Origin: Thermococcus profundus
Lineage (GTDB): Archaea; Methanobacteriota_B; Thermococci; Thermococcales; Thermococcaceae
Assembly (NCBI RefSeq): GCF_002214585.1
Contig: NZ_CP014862.1
Span: 558,001-622,000 of the forward strand
Reading direction: 5' to 3'
DNA length: 64,000 nt
This document shows, in pieces, positions 1 through 8,791 of this stretch. The notes under the pieces are model-generated. The model was not told the DNA's origin and did not search any database. It saw only the letters and a list, made by a program, of their open reading frames with translations. The stretch's first letter is position 1, and each line of letters begins with the position of its first letter. Made by a program: the position numbers and the translations under genes.

Positions 1-1127
1 TCATCTTCTCACTCAGCGGCGAGGGCTTGCAGCGCGACCACGGCGTTCCGGGCAGGGGCATGAAGTAGTGGGCGCGGACCTTTCCGCCCTTCGCCATTAT
101 CCATCTCATAAGTTCGATGCTCTTCCTCTGACTCTCCTCCGTCTCGTTGGGAAGGCCGACTATGAAGTCAACGACCGGCTCGAAGCTGTACTCCAGCATG
201 TACTCCACTGCCCTCTGGACGTGTTCGACCTTGTGAATCCTGTGCATTGCTTTCAGCATCGCATCGTCGCCGCTCTGGGCACCTATGGCCAACCTCCTGT
301 TGTCAGCGTAGTCTATTAAGAGTTCGAGCGTCTCAGGCAGGACGAACTCGGGTCTTACCTCGCTAGGGAAGGTGCCGTAGAACAGCCTCCTGCCTTCTTT
401 CCTCAGCGGTTGGAGGGCTTTGAGAAGGGCCTCAAGCTTGTTGAGCTTCAGTATGGCCCCGGGGCTTCCGTAGGCGAAGGCGTTCGGTGTTATGTAGCGC
501 ATGTCCTTCATCCTGCGCGAGTACTTCACGATTTGATCTATCGGTCTGTGCCTCATTCGGAGGCCCTTAATGTATGGAGTTTGACAGTAGTAGCAACCGA
601 AGGGACAGCCCCGGGTTATCTCTATTGGAGAGATCAGGCGAACGCTCTCTGGGTAAGGTGGAAAGCGCCAGAAGTCCTCCACTTTAGCAAAGCCCGTAAA
701 TGTGAACTCGCCGTTCAGGTAGAACGCGAGTCCTCTGATGCTGACTAGCTCCTTCGTTATTCTGTAGCCTGTCCTCTTCAGGGTCGTGAGAAGCTGATAG
801 AGAACCTCCTCGCCCTCGCCGATAACCGCGATATCAAACCCGAGCTGGTTGAGGGTGTGCCTAGGCATCGCTATCGCGTGGTAGCCGCCTGCAACGAGGA
901 GCGCTCCGGTTTCTTTTAGGAGTTTGACTTCTTCCCTCAGCGAACCCCATATCTCCTCAGTGAAAAAGGAGTACAGAACGACTTTTGGCTTGGCGTTCAG
1001 GATTTCGCGGAAGTCTTTGGTTATCAAAAGCTCGCTTAAATCGAACCCCTGGCTCTCCAGGGCTCCTAGGAGATGGACGAAAGCGTTGTGGTTTCTCTTT
1101 GTCATTCTGACGGCTATTTCCGGCATG
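1..1127 (-). CDS. B12-binding/radical SAM protein (MJ1487-like), C-terminus cut by window edge
   Basis: This minus-strand gene starts at the ATG at 1127 and runs off the left edge, so the stop is not seen. The first part reads as a cobalamin-binding-like Rossmann region (AGGYHAIAMP, then a DIAVIGEGEEV loop near residue 95). Around residue 172-180 comes the radical SAM cluster motif CPFGCYYC (CxxxCxxC), followed by a TIM-barrel-like region with FYGTFPSEVRPE and IGAQSGDDAMLKAMHR, typical of the family. The layout matches the archaeal B12-binding/radical SAM family first named for MJ1487. Substrate is unknown. The histone gene lies upstream on the same strand, with about 85 bp between. The fold is well supported; the exact subfamily is an inference. 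Confidence 0.8.
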
Positions 1128-1212
1128 GTTTGTGGGAGAAACAAGTTGCTTAAAACGATAACGGTACAAGAACGGGAACTTGGAAAGGAATGAAAAAAGG
1201 ACCAGAGGGCCT

Positions 1213-1416
1213 TCAGGTCCTGATGGCGAGCTTGATGTCCTCGGCCTTGACGGTCTTCCTGCCAGCGTGCCTGGCGAACTCAGCGGCCTTCCTGGCGACC
1301 TCAATAGCGTACTCCTCAAGGTGCTCGGCGAGAACCTTGGCGGCCTCCTCGCTGACCCTCTCGGCGCCAGCCTTCCTTATCAACCTGTCGATTGGAGCAA
1401 TCGGCAACTCAGCCAT
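1213..1416 (-). CDS. Archaeal histone
   Basis: A 67-residue histone-fold protein that wraps DNA as dimers and larger stacks. It begins [17 protein letters not shown] and ends AEDIKLAIR, with the paired loop residues (GAERVS and GRKTVKAED) and the three-helix core expected for HMf/HTk-type histones; the length matches the family. A GTG nine bases upstream could extend it by three residues, but the ATG at 1416 sits six bases after a strong GGAGGTG site, so it is preferred. The gene has its own TATA element (1468-1475). Thermococcus genomes usually carry two close histone paralogues; which one this is cannot be decided here. Confidence 0.96.
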   Translation of the reverse strand: MAELPIAPIDRLIRKAGAERVSEEAAKVLAEHLEEYAIEVARKAAEFARHAGRKTVKAEDIKLAIRT

Positions 1417-1467
1417 TTCCCACACCTCCGTAAAGGGATTTTCAGTATCCTTTTAGCTACAGAAACT

Positions 1468-1475
1468 ATATAAAG
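1468..1475 (-). promoter_or_regulatory. TATA element of the histone gene
   Basis: On the minus strand the sequence reads CGAAACCTTTATATAG, an archaeal BRE plus TATA box. It lies about 55 bases before the ATG, predicting a start of transcription near 1445 and a short leader holding the GGAGGTG site. Confidence 0.6.
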
Positions 1476-1751
1476 GTTTCGGTGGATCGGGGGGTTCAGG
1501 GGGGTTCTATCAAACATCGGCCCGAGTGGGTGGGGGATGACAATAAAAAACCGGGATGTCTGGACGGTCCACTAAAAAAACGTGAAATGGGTGGAGTAAC
1601 GAACTCTCTTTAGCTCGCCCCAATCGGCATTTAAAGCTTGTAGCGCCTTTAGTATGACACCACCTATGTGGGGGTTGAACCCCTAGTTCGCAATCGACTC
1701 TGAACATCGGATCTGGCAGGGAGTTTTCTTTCATGGTTAAGAAAGCGGTGC

Positions 1752-1775
1752 TGAAACTTTGCCCAGCAAAGTTTC
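1752..1775. repeat. Inverted repeat, GAAACTTT...AAAGTTTC type, copy 1
   Basis: TGAAACTTTGCCCAGCAAAGTTTCA folds into a hairpin with arms of about 9 bases and a small loop. A second copy with the same arms lies at 2001-2024, directly after the tRNA-Val gene. Function is unknown; a transcript-end or processing hairpin is one option. Confidence 0.55.
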
Positions 1776-1896
1776 ATCAAAGTTCGCGGTTCTTGTTAGA
1801 GTGTTGCTTTTGGGAGGATTTTCTTTAGAAACTTGTTTTCTCGCCGTGAATTCCAATTCTTAGGGGCTTGTTGTCTGTGAGTTTGCTTTTTAATAG

Positions 1897-1911
1897 ACGC
1901 CCGAAGGGCGT
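1897..1911. repeat. Small hairpin ACGCCC-GAA-GGGCGT flanked by direct repeats
   Basis: A 6-bp-arm hairpin with a 3-base loop. The octamer CTGTGAGT occurs on each side (1875-1882 and 1916-1923), as a target duplication around a very small inserted piece would. It could instead be a chance repeat. Confidence 0.4.
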
Positions 1912-2000
1912 TATACTGTGAGTAAACCCCGTTAAAACTGCCAATTTGTGATGAGAATCACTGGAACCCAGCAGTTTAAAAAGAACATTCACTCTTTGAT

Positions 2001-2024
2001 GAAACTTTTCGCCAGAAAAGTTTC
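2001..2024. repeat. Inverted repeat, GAAACTTT...AAAGTTTC type, copy 2
   Basis: GAAACTTTTCGCCAGAAAAGTTTC lies two bases beyond the CCA end of tRNA-Val, on its downstream side, and is followed on the minus strand by a T-run near 1978-1984. It shares its arms with the copy at 1752-1775 and may act in ending or trimming the tRNA transcript. Confidence 0.55.
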
Positions 2025-2026
2025 TA

Positions 2027-2104
2027 TGGTGGGCCCGCGGGGATTCGAACCCCGGACCTCCACCTTGTCAGGGTGGCGTCATAACCAGTCTAGACCACGG
2101 GCCC
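2027..2104 (-). tRNA. tRNA-Val (anticodon GAC)
   Basis: The minus strand gives a full cloverleaf: acceptor GGGCCCG/CGGGCCC, D arm with GGTTATGAC, anticodon stem CCACC/GGTGG around loop CTGACAA (anticodon GAC), T arm CCGGGGTTCGAATCCCCG, discriminator A, and an encoded CCA. No intron is seen. It lies 9 bases downstream of tRNA-Ala and is probably co-transcribed with it. Confidence 0.95.
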
Positions 2105-2113
2105 GCCCAGGGA

Positions 2114-2191
<78 letters not shown>

Positions 2192-2227
2192 ACTCCCACC
2201 AACGCCGTAATCACCTATCAGGGTGGG

Positions 2228-2236
2228 TTTATAAAT
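2228..2236 (-). promoter_or_regulatory. TATA element of the tRNA-Ala/tRNA-Val unit
   Basis: Minus strand GCAAAATTTATAAACCC is a good archaeal BRE/TATA, about 40 bases before the mature 5' end of tRNA-Ala. It sits in the gap downstream of the AMP phosphorylase gene. Confidence 0.6.
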
Positions 2237-2278
2237 TTTGCGGTGTGGAGGGGAAAAGGAGGGAGGGAAAAGAAAGCA

Positions 2279-3790
2279 TCAGATGTTTCCTATTCTTTGA
2301 AGAACCATGCCCTCGATCTTGATGGGCTCGGTTCTCCTTGCAAATACTATCGCCTGATCGAGCCTAGCCTCGCTCTCGGCATGGACTGTGAAGAGCGGAT
2401 CCCCTTCCTTGACCTTCTCACCAACTTTGACGTAGAGTTCCACACCGGCTCCCTTGTCCTCGGGAGCGCCGGCGGCTCTGGCAATCCCCGTTATTGCCCT
2501 GTTGTCGATGCCGGTTACGTAGCCACTCGTCGGAGCGACGAAGGTGTAGGTCTTGTCTCCAACAGCTATGTCCTCCGGCTTGATGTCCGGGTTTCCTCCC
2601 TGTTCCTCTATGATCTCCCTCATCTTTTCATAGGCCTTTCCGCTCTCAAGGATCTCCCTAGCCATCTTCTTGCCCATTCCAGCGGGGGCAACGCCGCCCA
2701 TTTCGAGGAGTATCCCCGCGAGACCGAGGGCCTTTTCTATGAGGCTTCCAGGACCTTTGCCGGTCATGAGGGCCGAGAGGGCCTCCCTGGCTTCGAGTGC
2801 CGGGCCGACGGTGTGCCCTATCGGCTGGCCGCCGTAGGTTATTGCCACCTCAACGTACTGGCCGAGCCTCTTTCCGAGCTCAATGAAGTCCCTCGCAAGG
2901 CTCCTAGCCTGTTCAACGGTCTCCACTTTAACCCCCTTTCCGGTGGGGATGTCGATGAGGACGTACTGGCTCCCCATAGCGTACTTCTTCGACATTATGC
3001 TGGCGAGCATGAGGCCGGTCGGATCGACGCTGAGGGCGCGCTCGGACTTGATCGTTATATCATCTGCTGGAGCGAGGTTGAGGGCGCCTCCCCAGACCAT
3101 ACACGCCCCCACTTTTTCGACGATGCGCTTGATTTCCTCAAGCGAGAAGCTGACGTTCGTGAAAACTTCAACAACATCTGCAGTTCCCGCGGCGCTGGTG
3201 ATTGCCCTCGAGCTGGTTTTGGGTATAGTGAGGCCAGCCGCCGCCACTATTGGAACGACGAGGATGTTGGTCTTGTTTCCCGGGACGCCGCCTATGCTGT
3301 GGACGTCCATTATCGGCTTCCTGTCGATGTCGAGCATGTCACCGGTTTCCGCCATCGCTATGGTCAAAGCAGCTATCTCGTCCATATCAAGGCCGTTTAT
3401 CTCAAGGGCAGTCACGAAGGAGCTTATCTCGATGTCCCTGAGCTTTCTGTCAACGATGTCCCTCACGATGGCCTCTATCTCGACCTTTCTAAGTTTTTCA
3501 CCGTGCATCTTTTTCTTGATGTAGCGGACGCTCTCGGGGGTCCCAGCCGGGGCTATTTCGACGGCCTCCCCCTCCGAGAGGCTGTGGAGCTGGAGGATGT
3601 CCCTGCTTATCCCAACCTCCCCCGGGCCTACCAGGTTGCTTATAACGAGGCTCCCGTAGATGGGTTTCTTCCCGGACTCTATCCTGACGAGGTCATCCGG
3701 GTGGAGCTTCGCCTTCTTTGCCTCCTCCTCGTTTATGAAGACCGAGTACCTACCGCTGTACATGTCCAGTATCTTTACCTTGGCTCTCAT
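2279..3790 (-). CDS. AMP phosphorylase (nucleoside monophosphate phosphorylase)
   Basis: Splits AMP (also CMP and UMP) with phosphate into base and ribose 1,5-bisphosphate, feeding the archaeal route through R15P isomerase and type III RuBisCO. The protein of 503 residues has the family's length, an N-terminal archaeal domain of about 85 residues, then the thymidine-phosphorylase-like core: [30 protein letters not shown] and [17 protein letters not shown]. The start at 3790 is chosen because GGAGGG lies just upstream; 29 more in-frame codons upstream lack a ribosome site. It has its own promoter, divergent from RNase J. Function is strongly supported by whole-length motifs. Confidence 0.93.
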   Translation of the reverse strand: MRAKVKILDMYSGRYSVFINEEEAKKAKLHPDDLVRIESGKKPIYGSLVISNLVGPGEVGISRDILQLHSLSEGEAVEIAPAGTPESVRYIKKKMHGEKLRKVEIEAIVRDIVDRKLRDIEISSFVTALEINGLDMDEIAALTIAMAETGDMLDIDRKPIMDVHSIGGVPGNKTNILVVPIVAAAGLTIPKTSSRAITSAAGTADVVEVFTNVSFSLEEIKRIVEKVGACMVWGGALNLAPADDITIKSERALSVDPTGLMLASIMSKKYAMGSQYVLIDIPTGKGVKVETVEQARSLARDFIELGKRLGQYVEVAITYGGQPIGHTVGPALEAREALSALMTGKGPGSLIEKALGLAGILLEMGGVAPAGMGKKMAREILESGKAYEKMREIIEEQGGNPDIKPEDIAVGDKTYTFVAPTSGYVTGIDNRAITGIARAAGAPEDKGAGVELYVKVGEKVKEGDPLFTVHAESEARLDQAIVFARRTEPIKIEGMVLQRIGNI

Positions 3791-3839
3791 GCGGTTTCCC
3801 TCCTTCTTGCTGTGGCTGGCATAAAAGTAGGGCAGAACC

Positions 3840-3849
3840 CTATTTAACT
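3840..3849 (-). promoter_or_regulatory. TATA element of the AMP phosphorylase gene
   Basis: Minus strand GCAGTTAAATAGGG lies about 50 bases before the ATG at 3790. It falls inside the longer in-frame extension, which argues for the shorter start. Confidence 0.5.
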
Positions 3850-3879
3850 GCTTCGATAGGCTCCCCAATAAATGCACAC

Positions 3880-3890
3880 CTTTTTAAACC
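3880..3890 (+). promoter_or_regulatory. TATA element of the RNase J gene
   Basis: ACACCTTTTTAAACCCC lies about 75 bases before the ATG at 3961, giving a leader of some 45 bases. The leader holds an inverted repeat (GCCTC-AGGA-GAGGC, 3923-3936) before the GGAGGAA ribosome site. Confidence 0.5.
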
Positions 3891-3960
3891 CCCTGCCGCA
3901 ACTATGACCAACGCAGCCCCACGCCTCAGGAGAGGCCTGGGGGCGTAAGGAGGAATAGAC

Positions 3961-5295
3961 ATGATAAAAATCTACACCATAAGCGGTTACGAGGAAGTCG
4001 GCAAGAACATGACCGCCGTTGGGTATTCAAACGGCGGAAAGGAGGAAGTCGTTATAATCGACATGGGCATAAGGCTTGACAGGGTTCTCATCCATGAGGA
4101 CGTGAACATACAGGAGTTCCCGACGAAGGAGCTTCAGAAGCTCGGGGCGATCCCCGACGATTCGATTCTGCGAAACAAAAAAGTGGTTGCCATAACGTTC
4201 ACACACGGCCACCTTGACCACATTGGGGCAATTGGAAAGCTTGCCCCCCATTATCCAGACGTTCCCATCTACGGCACCCCCTACACAATAAAGCTCGCCA
4301 AGAGCGAGGTCAAGAGCGAGAAGTACTTTGAGGTCAAGAACCCGATGTACGAGACCGAATTCGGGGAGATAGTTCAGGTGAGCGAGAACCTCGCGATAGA
4401 GTTCGTCAGAATAACCCATTCGATACCCCAGGCTTCGATGGTGGTCGTTCACACGCCGGAGGGAGCCGTCATCCACACCGGGGACTTCAAGTTCGACAAC
4501 AACAGTCCCCTCGGGGAGAAGCCGGACTACAGAAGGCTCAAGGAGCTCGGAAAGGAGGGAGTCAAGGTCCTCATTCCCGAATCAACGCGCGTTTCTGAAC
4601 CCACCAAAACCCCGAGTGAAGCCGTTGCCCAGATGTTGCTTGAGGACTTCTTCCTCTACGAGGGCATGGAGGCAGACGGACTGATAGCAACTACCTTTGC
4701 AAGCCACATAGCCCGCCTCCAGGAGCTCATATGGATAGCAAACAAAATGGGAAGGCAGGCGGTCTTCATCGGCCGCTCTCTGGCAAAGTACACTGGTATA
4801 GCCAAGCAGCTGGGCCTAATCAAAATGAAGGGGTCGAGGGTTCTCAGGAGCCCGAACGCAATAAGAAAGGTCCTGGCGGAAGTTTCGGGGGCGAGGGAGA
4901 ACTACCTGCTCATAGTTACGGGCCACCAGGGCGAACAGGGGGCGGTCTTAACGAGGATGGCCAACGGCGAGCTCTACGACATCGGAAAGCGCGACACGGT
5001 GGTTTTCTCCGCCGGCACCATCCCCAACCCGCTCAACAGGGCCCAGCGCTACATCCTCGAGACCAAGCTCAGGATGAAGGGCGTTAGAATGATCAAGGAT
5101 CTTCACGTTTCTGGCCACGCCAGCAGGGAAGACCACCGCTACCTCCTTAGAATGCTCAACCCCGAAAACATAGTCCCTGCACACGGGGAGTTCCAGATGC
5201 TGACCCAGTACGCTGAGCTTGCCGAGGAGGAGGGATACCTGATCGGCAGGGACGTCTTCGTGTCGAGGAATGGATACACGGTCGAGATAAGGTGA
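3961..5295 (+). CDS. rnj: Ribonuclease J (archaeal beta-CASP exonuclease)
   Basis: A 5'-to-3' exoribonuclease of the metallo-beta-lactamase/beta-CASP group that turns over RNA with a 5' monophosphate. The 444-residue protein has the zinc motif FTHGHLDHIGAIG (HxHxDH) near residue 80-92, a second metal ligand in VIHTGDFKFDN near 177, and the beta-CASP C-terminal signature HVSGHAS near 380 followed by IVPAHGE. Length and order match archaeal RNase J. GGAGGAA sits eight bases before the ATG. A T8 run follows the stop. The prenyl diphosphate synthase gene lies downstream on the same strand. Confidence 0.93.
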   Translation: MIKIYTISGYEEVGKNMTAVGYSNGGKEEVVIIDMGIRLDRVLIHEDVNIQEFPTKELQKLGAIPDDSILRNKKVVAITFTHGHLDHIGAIGKLAPHYPDVPIYGTPYTIKLAKSEVKSEKYFEVKNPMYETEFGEIVQVSENLAIEFVRITHSIPQASMVVVHTPEGAVIHTGDFKFDNNSPLGEKPDYRRLKELGKEGVKVLIPESTRVSEPTKTPSEAVAQMLLEDFFLYEGMEADGLIATTFASHIARLQELIWIANKMGRQAVFIGRSLAKYTGIAKQLGLIKMKGSRVLRSPNAIRKVLAEVSGARENYLLIVTGHQGEQGAVLTRMANGELYDIGKRDTVVFSAGTIPNPLNRAQRYILETKLRMKGVRMIKDLHVSGHASREDHRYLLRMLNPENIVPAHGEFQMLTQYAELAEEEGYLIGRDVFVSRNGYTVEIR

Positions 5296-5320
5296 GGGCA
5301 AAACTGATAAAGGGTTCCTC

Positions 5321-5328
5321 TTTTTTTT
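5321..5328 (+). terminator. T-run terminator after RNase J
   Basis: Eight consecutive T residues 26 bases after the RNase J stop, the usual archaeal termination signal. The next gene starts 40 bases later, so readthrough into it is possible. Confidence 0.4.
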
Positions 5329-5368
5329 CCTTGGTTTAGACTCACACTCACTCTCATGGGGTGGTACG

Positions 5369-6400
5369 ATGAGGAAGTATGACGAGCTGTTCGCAAGGAT
5401 CAAGGAGAAGGCGAAAGACGTTGATAGGGTCATCTTAGAACTCGTTCCTGAAAAGGAGCCGCTTGAGCTTTACAAAGCTGCGAGGCACTATCCGCTCGCA
5501 GGGGGAAAGCGCGTAAGGCCCTTCGTCGTCCTCCGCGCGGCCGAGGCCGTTGGTGGCGACCCGGAGAAAGCACTCTACCCAGCGGCTGCCGTTGAGTTTA
5601 TCCACAACTACTCCCTCGTCCACGACGATATAATGGACATGGACGAGCTGAGAAGGGGGAAACCCACTGTCCACAAGGTCTGGGGCGTCAACATGGCGAT
5701 TTTGGCCGGAGACCTGCTCTTCAGCAAGGCCTTCGAGGCGGTAGCGAAGGCCGATGTTCCGTCTGAGAAGAAAGCGAGGATCCTCGATGTTCTCGTCAGG
5801 ACTTCCAATATGCTCTGCGAAGGCCAGGCCCTTGATATAGAGTTCGAGACGCGGGAAGAGGTCAGCGTTGAGGAATACCTCAGGATGATAAGCGGCAAGA
5901 CCGGGGCTCTCTTCCAGGGCTCGGCGGAGATAGGGGCCATAGTTGGAACCGACAACGAGGAGTACATTCAGGCCCTCTCAAAGTGGGGCATGAACGTCGG
6001 AATAGCCTTCCAGATATGGGACGACGTCCTCGATCTGATTGCAGACGAGGAGAAGCTCGGAAAACCCGTCGGAAGCGACATAAGGAAGGGCAAGAAGACC
6101 CTGATTGTCAGCCACTTCTTTGACCACGCGACCGAGGAGGATAAGGAGGAGTTCATGAAGGTCTTTGGCAAGTACGCGGGAGACGCTAAGGGTGACGCGC
6201 TGATACACGACGATAATGTGAAGGAAGAAGTCGGGAAGGCCATCGAACTCCTCAAGAAGTACGGCAGCATAGACTATGCGGCAGACTACGCCAAGAACCT
6301 GGTGAAAGAGGCCAACGAGGCCCTCAGGGTTCTTCCTGAGAGCGGAGCTAGGAGAGACCTGGAGCTTCTAGCAGAGTTCCTCGTCGAGAGGGAGTTCTGA
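5369..6400 (+). CDS. idsA: Geranylgeranyl/farnesyl diphosphate synthase
   Basis: Chain-elongating prenyltransferase that builds C15/C20 isoprenoid diphosphates for archaeal membrane lipids. The 343-residue protein has both aspartate-rich motifs: LVHDDIMDMD near residue 87 (with GGKRVRP before it) and FQIWDDVLDLIAD near 215, with KTGALFQ between them. These are the magnesium/diphosphate-binding residues of trans-prenyltransferases. The start follows GGGGTGG. It lies behind RNase J, a neighbour arrangement I recall from other Thermococcus genomes. Exact chain length cannot be read securely. Confidence 0.92.
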   Translation: MRKYDELFARIKEKAKDVDRVILELVPEKEPLELYKAARHYPLAGGKRVRPFVVLRAAEAVGGDPEKALYPAAAVEFIHNYSLVHDDIMDMDELRRGKPTVHKVWGVNMAILAGDLLFSKAFEAVAKADVPSEKKARILDVLVRTSNMLCEGQALDIEFETREEVSVEEYLRMISGKTGALFQGSAEIGAIVGTDNEEYIQALSKWGMNVGIAFQIWDDVLDLIADEEKLGKPVGSDIRKGKKTLIVSHFFDHATEEDKEEFMKVFGKYAGDAKGDALIHDDNVKEEVGKAIELLKKYGSIDYAADYAKNLVKEANEALRVLPESGARRDLELLAEFLVEREF

Positions 6401-6403
6401 GCC

Positions 6404-6409
6404 TTTTTT
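6404..6409 (+). terminator. T-run after idsA
   Basis: A T6 run directly after the idsA stop, followed by a second T-rich patch (CTCTTTTACC). It fits an archaeal T-rich terminator. Confidence 0.35.
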
Positions 6410-6476
6410 ACTCTTTTACCTCCCTGTTCCCCCACCCGCTAAATCCTTAAATACCATTTCGACACCTATCTTAACG

Positions 6477-7805
6477 GTGGTTGCCGTGGATGTTCTCGAA
6501 CTTCTCTCCAGGTTAGTGGCATTTGAGACTGTGAACGACCCAGAGAGGGGAATAAAGCCCTCCAAGGACTGTCCCGCCTTCATAAGAGACACGCTTGCCT
6601 CGTGGGGGATAGAGAGCGAGATAATAGAGCGCGACGGCTACTACGCGGTTTACGGGGGGGATAGGGGAAGGAAAGCCAAAGCTACTCTTCATGGCCCACT
6701 TCGACGTAGTGCCCGTAAACATGGAAGAGTGGGAGACCGACCCGTTCAAGCTCACAATCAAGGGGAACCGAGCCTACGGTAGGGGCAGCGCCGACGACAA
6801 GGGCAACGTTGCTTCAATAATGCTCGCACTGAAGGAGCTCTCGGAGGAGAAGCTCGATGGGAAGGTTCTATTTGCATTCACGGGCAATGAAGAGATCGGC
6901 GGCAGGATGGCCATGCACATCGCTGAAAAGCTCGCTCAGGAGGGCAATCTTCCAGGGTACCTGGTGAACGCCGACGGAACCGGGATGAAACCGATAATTA
7001 GGAGAAGGAAGGGCTTTGGAGTTACTATTCGCGTCCCTTCCGAAAAAACGAAAGTCAAGGGCACCGTAAGGAGAGAAACCTTTAGGATAAGAACGCCGGT
7101 GCTGGAGACGAGGCATTCTGCTTATTTCCTCTCCGGCGTTGATACTCACCCGCTCATAGCAGCCTCGCACTTCCTCAGGGGCAGAGAAGCGTTTGCCGTT
7201 TCTCTCGAGGGAAAGTTCCTCAAGGGCAACGTCGTGCCGAGCGAGGTGACCCTTACCTACGTGATCCCCGGTGAGGGCGAAGAGATGGAGGTTGACCTCG
7301 GCCTCACGGGGCTCCTCAGGGCGGTAGTGCCATTCGTGAGGGCTCCGATAAAAGCGGAGAAGTACAGTGATTACGGCATCTCGATCACACCCAACCTGTA
7401 CTTTATCGAAAATGGAAAGCATGTTCTAAAGTTCGACGTGAGGGCGATGAGCCGCTCGAAGGACGAGATTGAGCGGGCGATGAAGGAAGTGGTTGAGTTC
7501 AACCTTCCCGGGGCGGAAGTCAAAGTTGCCACCAACGAAAAGGCGGGATACCTCTTCACCCACCCGGAGGAGAAGATCGTCAAGATAACGCTGGAAGTTC
7601 TTGAGGAGCTCGGCGAGAAGGTGGAGCCTGCTGAGGGGCCTGGGCATCGGATTCAAGGTTCTTCACTCCCCATGGTGTAAAAGCCATAGACTTCGGCCCG
7701 CGGGGATGGAACATCCACGGCCCGAACGAGTACGTTGAGATAGACTCGCTCCAAAAGATGCCAGCGCTTTACGCGGAAGTGGCGAGGAGACTGGTGAAGG
7801 GATAG
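6477..7805 (+). pseudogene. M20 family metallopeptidase/deacylase (ArgE/DapE type), two frameshifts
   Basis: Three segments in different frames together spell one M20 peptidase of about 440 residues. Segment 1 (6477 to about 6660) ends in a run of seven G; the next frame continues with KLLFMAHFDVVPV, the first zinc histidine motif, then GRGSADDKGN and FTGNEEIGG, the metal and catalytic residues. Near 7640, around GAGGGGCC, the frame shifts again, and the last segment reads ASDSRFFTPHGV...FGPRGWNIHGPNEYV to a stop at 7805. Each break is one base in or beside a G-rich tract, so this is either a decaying gene or assembly error. The GTG at 6486 is an alternative start; a TATA-like TTAAATACC at 6446 suggests a nearly leaderless mRNA. 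Confidence 0.85.
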
Positions 7806-7815
7806 TTGGAGATGC

Positions 7816-8618
7816 TTATCTCTCGGCAACCAACCATCCCACAGGTGGATGCTTGGCTCCCTTTTTCCACTTTTTATAGGCCCTATTCCACCGCTCCAAA
7901 AGTTCAGCGCGTTTTTCCCTGTCTTTTATCCGTTCCACGTACTCTCGTGGAATGTAGGCGAGGTAGTGAGGAAGGTTGGGCTCAAAGACTCCGCTCTCGA
8001 TAATTTTCCCTCCGGCACGCTTTACAAATTCCTTCAGCTCTTCCATTGAGAAGTAGTGAAGGTCGTCCTTCTCACCGAAGAGAGCTTCAAATATCTCCTC
8101 CCTTAGATTGTATAAATCAAGGTGGGCCATCTGGCGCTCGTTGTTGGCTATCGGAAGGCTCTCTGCTATGAAGACCCTCTCGGAAACGCGGAGCATTTCG
8201 GAGATGACCTTGACGATGGTTTCTTCATTTTTCAGGCTTCTAACACCGTGGACGAGAACGGCCAGATCAAACGCCTTAAAGGGAAAGGGCAGTTCTCTTG
8301 CGTCAAGCTTCATGGGGATTACCCTGTGTTTCACTCCAGTTGCGGATGTTATTTCCTCGAAGAAGCGCCAGCGGGCTTTGTCTACGGCCACTACTCTGCC
8401 GGTTTCACCTACGAGGTAAGCGAGCGGAACGGTGGTTATCGCATGGGCACCACGCCGACTTCGAGAACGTTCATTCCTTCTTCCAGGGAAGAGAACCTGA
8501 GGACGCGAAAGCGTTCGAGCACCTCCTTATGAATCCAGTCTGGAGGTAAGGGTGGCTCGTTTCGGGGAGGAATTTTGGAAAGGACGTCTTTCTCAAACTT
8601 TTTCTCGATGGTGGGCAT
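7816..8618 (-). pseudogene. Class I SAM-dependent methyltransferase, one frameshift
   Basis: The N-terminal part (8618 to about 8445) ends in MNVLEVG, the start of SAM motif I. One base is missing where GCGAHAITTVPLAYLVG should follow; the remainder is in another frame, with VVAVDKARW (motif II), KLDARELPFPFKAFDLAVLVHG (motif III/IV region, here split for reading) and a C-terminal half typical of small-molecule or protein methyltransferases, ending WLVAER. Together the pieces make about 267 residues. The stop is 10 bases from the convergent M20 peptidase end. With the M20 gene this gives three single-base breaks in 2 kb, which suggests either local decay or sequence error. Substrate is unknown. 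Confidence 0.8.
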
Positions 8619-8748
8619 GGAGAACACCGGAGATGGCTAAAGTGCTTCCCTTTAAAGTGTTTTTGGAGAAAAGGTTTTATAATGTGGGGTTGAGTTTATG
8701 ACAGGCGAGAATTTTATATTTGAGAAAATTCCTTTACAAACTCTAGAA

Positions 8749-8772
8749 AACTTTTTAGTTGGTAACACCAAC
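8749..8772 (+). promoter_or_regulatory. Promoter and perfect palindrome upstream of the orphan gene
   Basis: AACTTTTTAG (8749-8758) is TATA-like and is followed at once by the perfect inverted repeat GTTGGT-AAC-ACCAAC (8758-8772), about 20 bases before the ATG. A protein bound there would cover the transcription start, so a repressor site is plausible. Another TATA-like element lies at 8708-8717. Confidence 0.45.
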
Positions 8773-8791
8773 CTGCTTATGGTGAAACAGG

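Larger units (their letters stand above)
1480..2026. other. Noncoding stretch between histone and tRNA genes, with repeats and T-runs
   Basis: About 550 bp without a credible gene. It holds two related inverted repeats (GAAACTTT...AAAGTTTC), a small hairpin flanked by 8-bp direct repeats (CTGTGAGT at 1875 and 1916), the short palindrome GGGGTTGAACCCC near 1675, and A-runs near 1544 and 1577 that are T-run terminators on the minus strand. Base composition looks more AT-rich than neighbouring genes. No standard RNA could be folded by eye. The short open frames here lack family features and ribosome sites. Confidence 0.5.

Noticed and set aside
1675-1690. GGGGTTGAACCCC as a tRNA T arm fragment
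   Set aside because: Too few loop bases for a T arm and no acceptor or anticodon stem nearby.
1948-1985. Possible C/D box RNA (GTGATGA box C)
   Set aside because: No CTGA box D or D' lies at a fitting distance, and no terminal stem is found.
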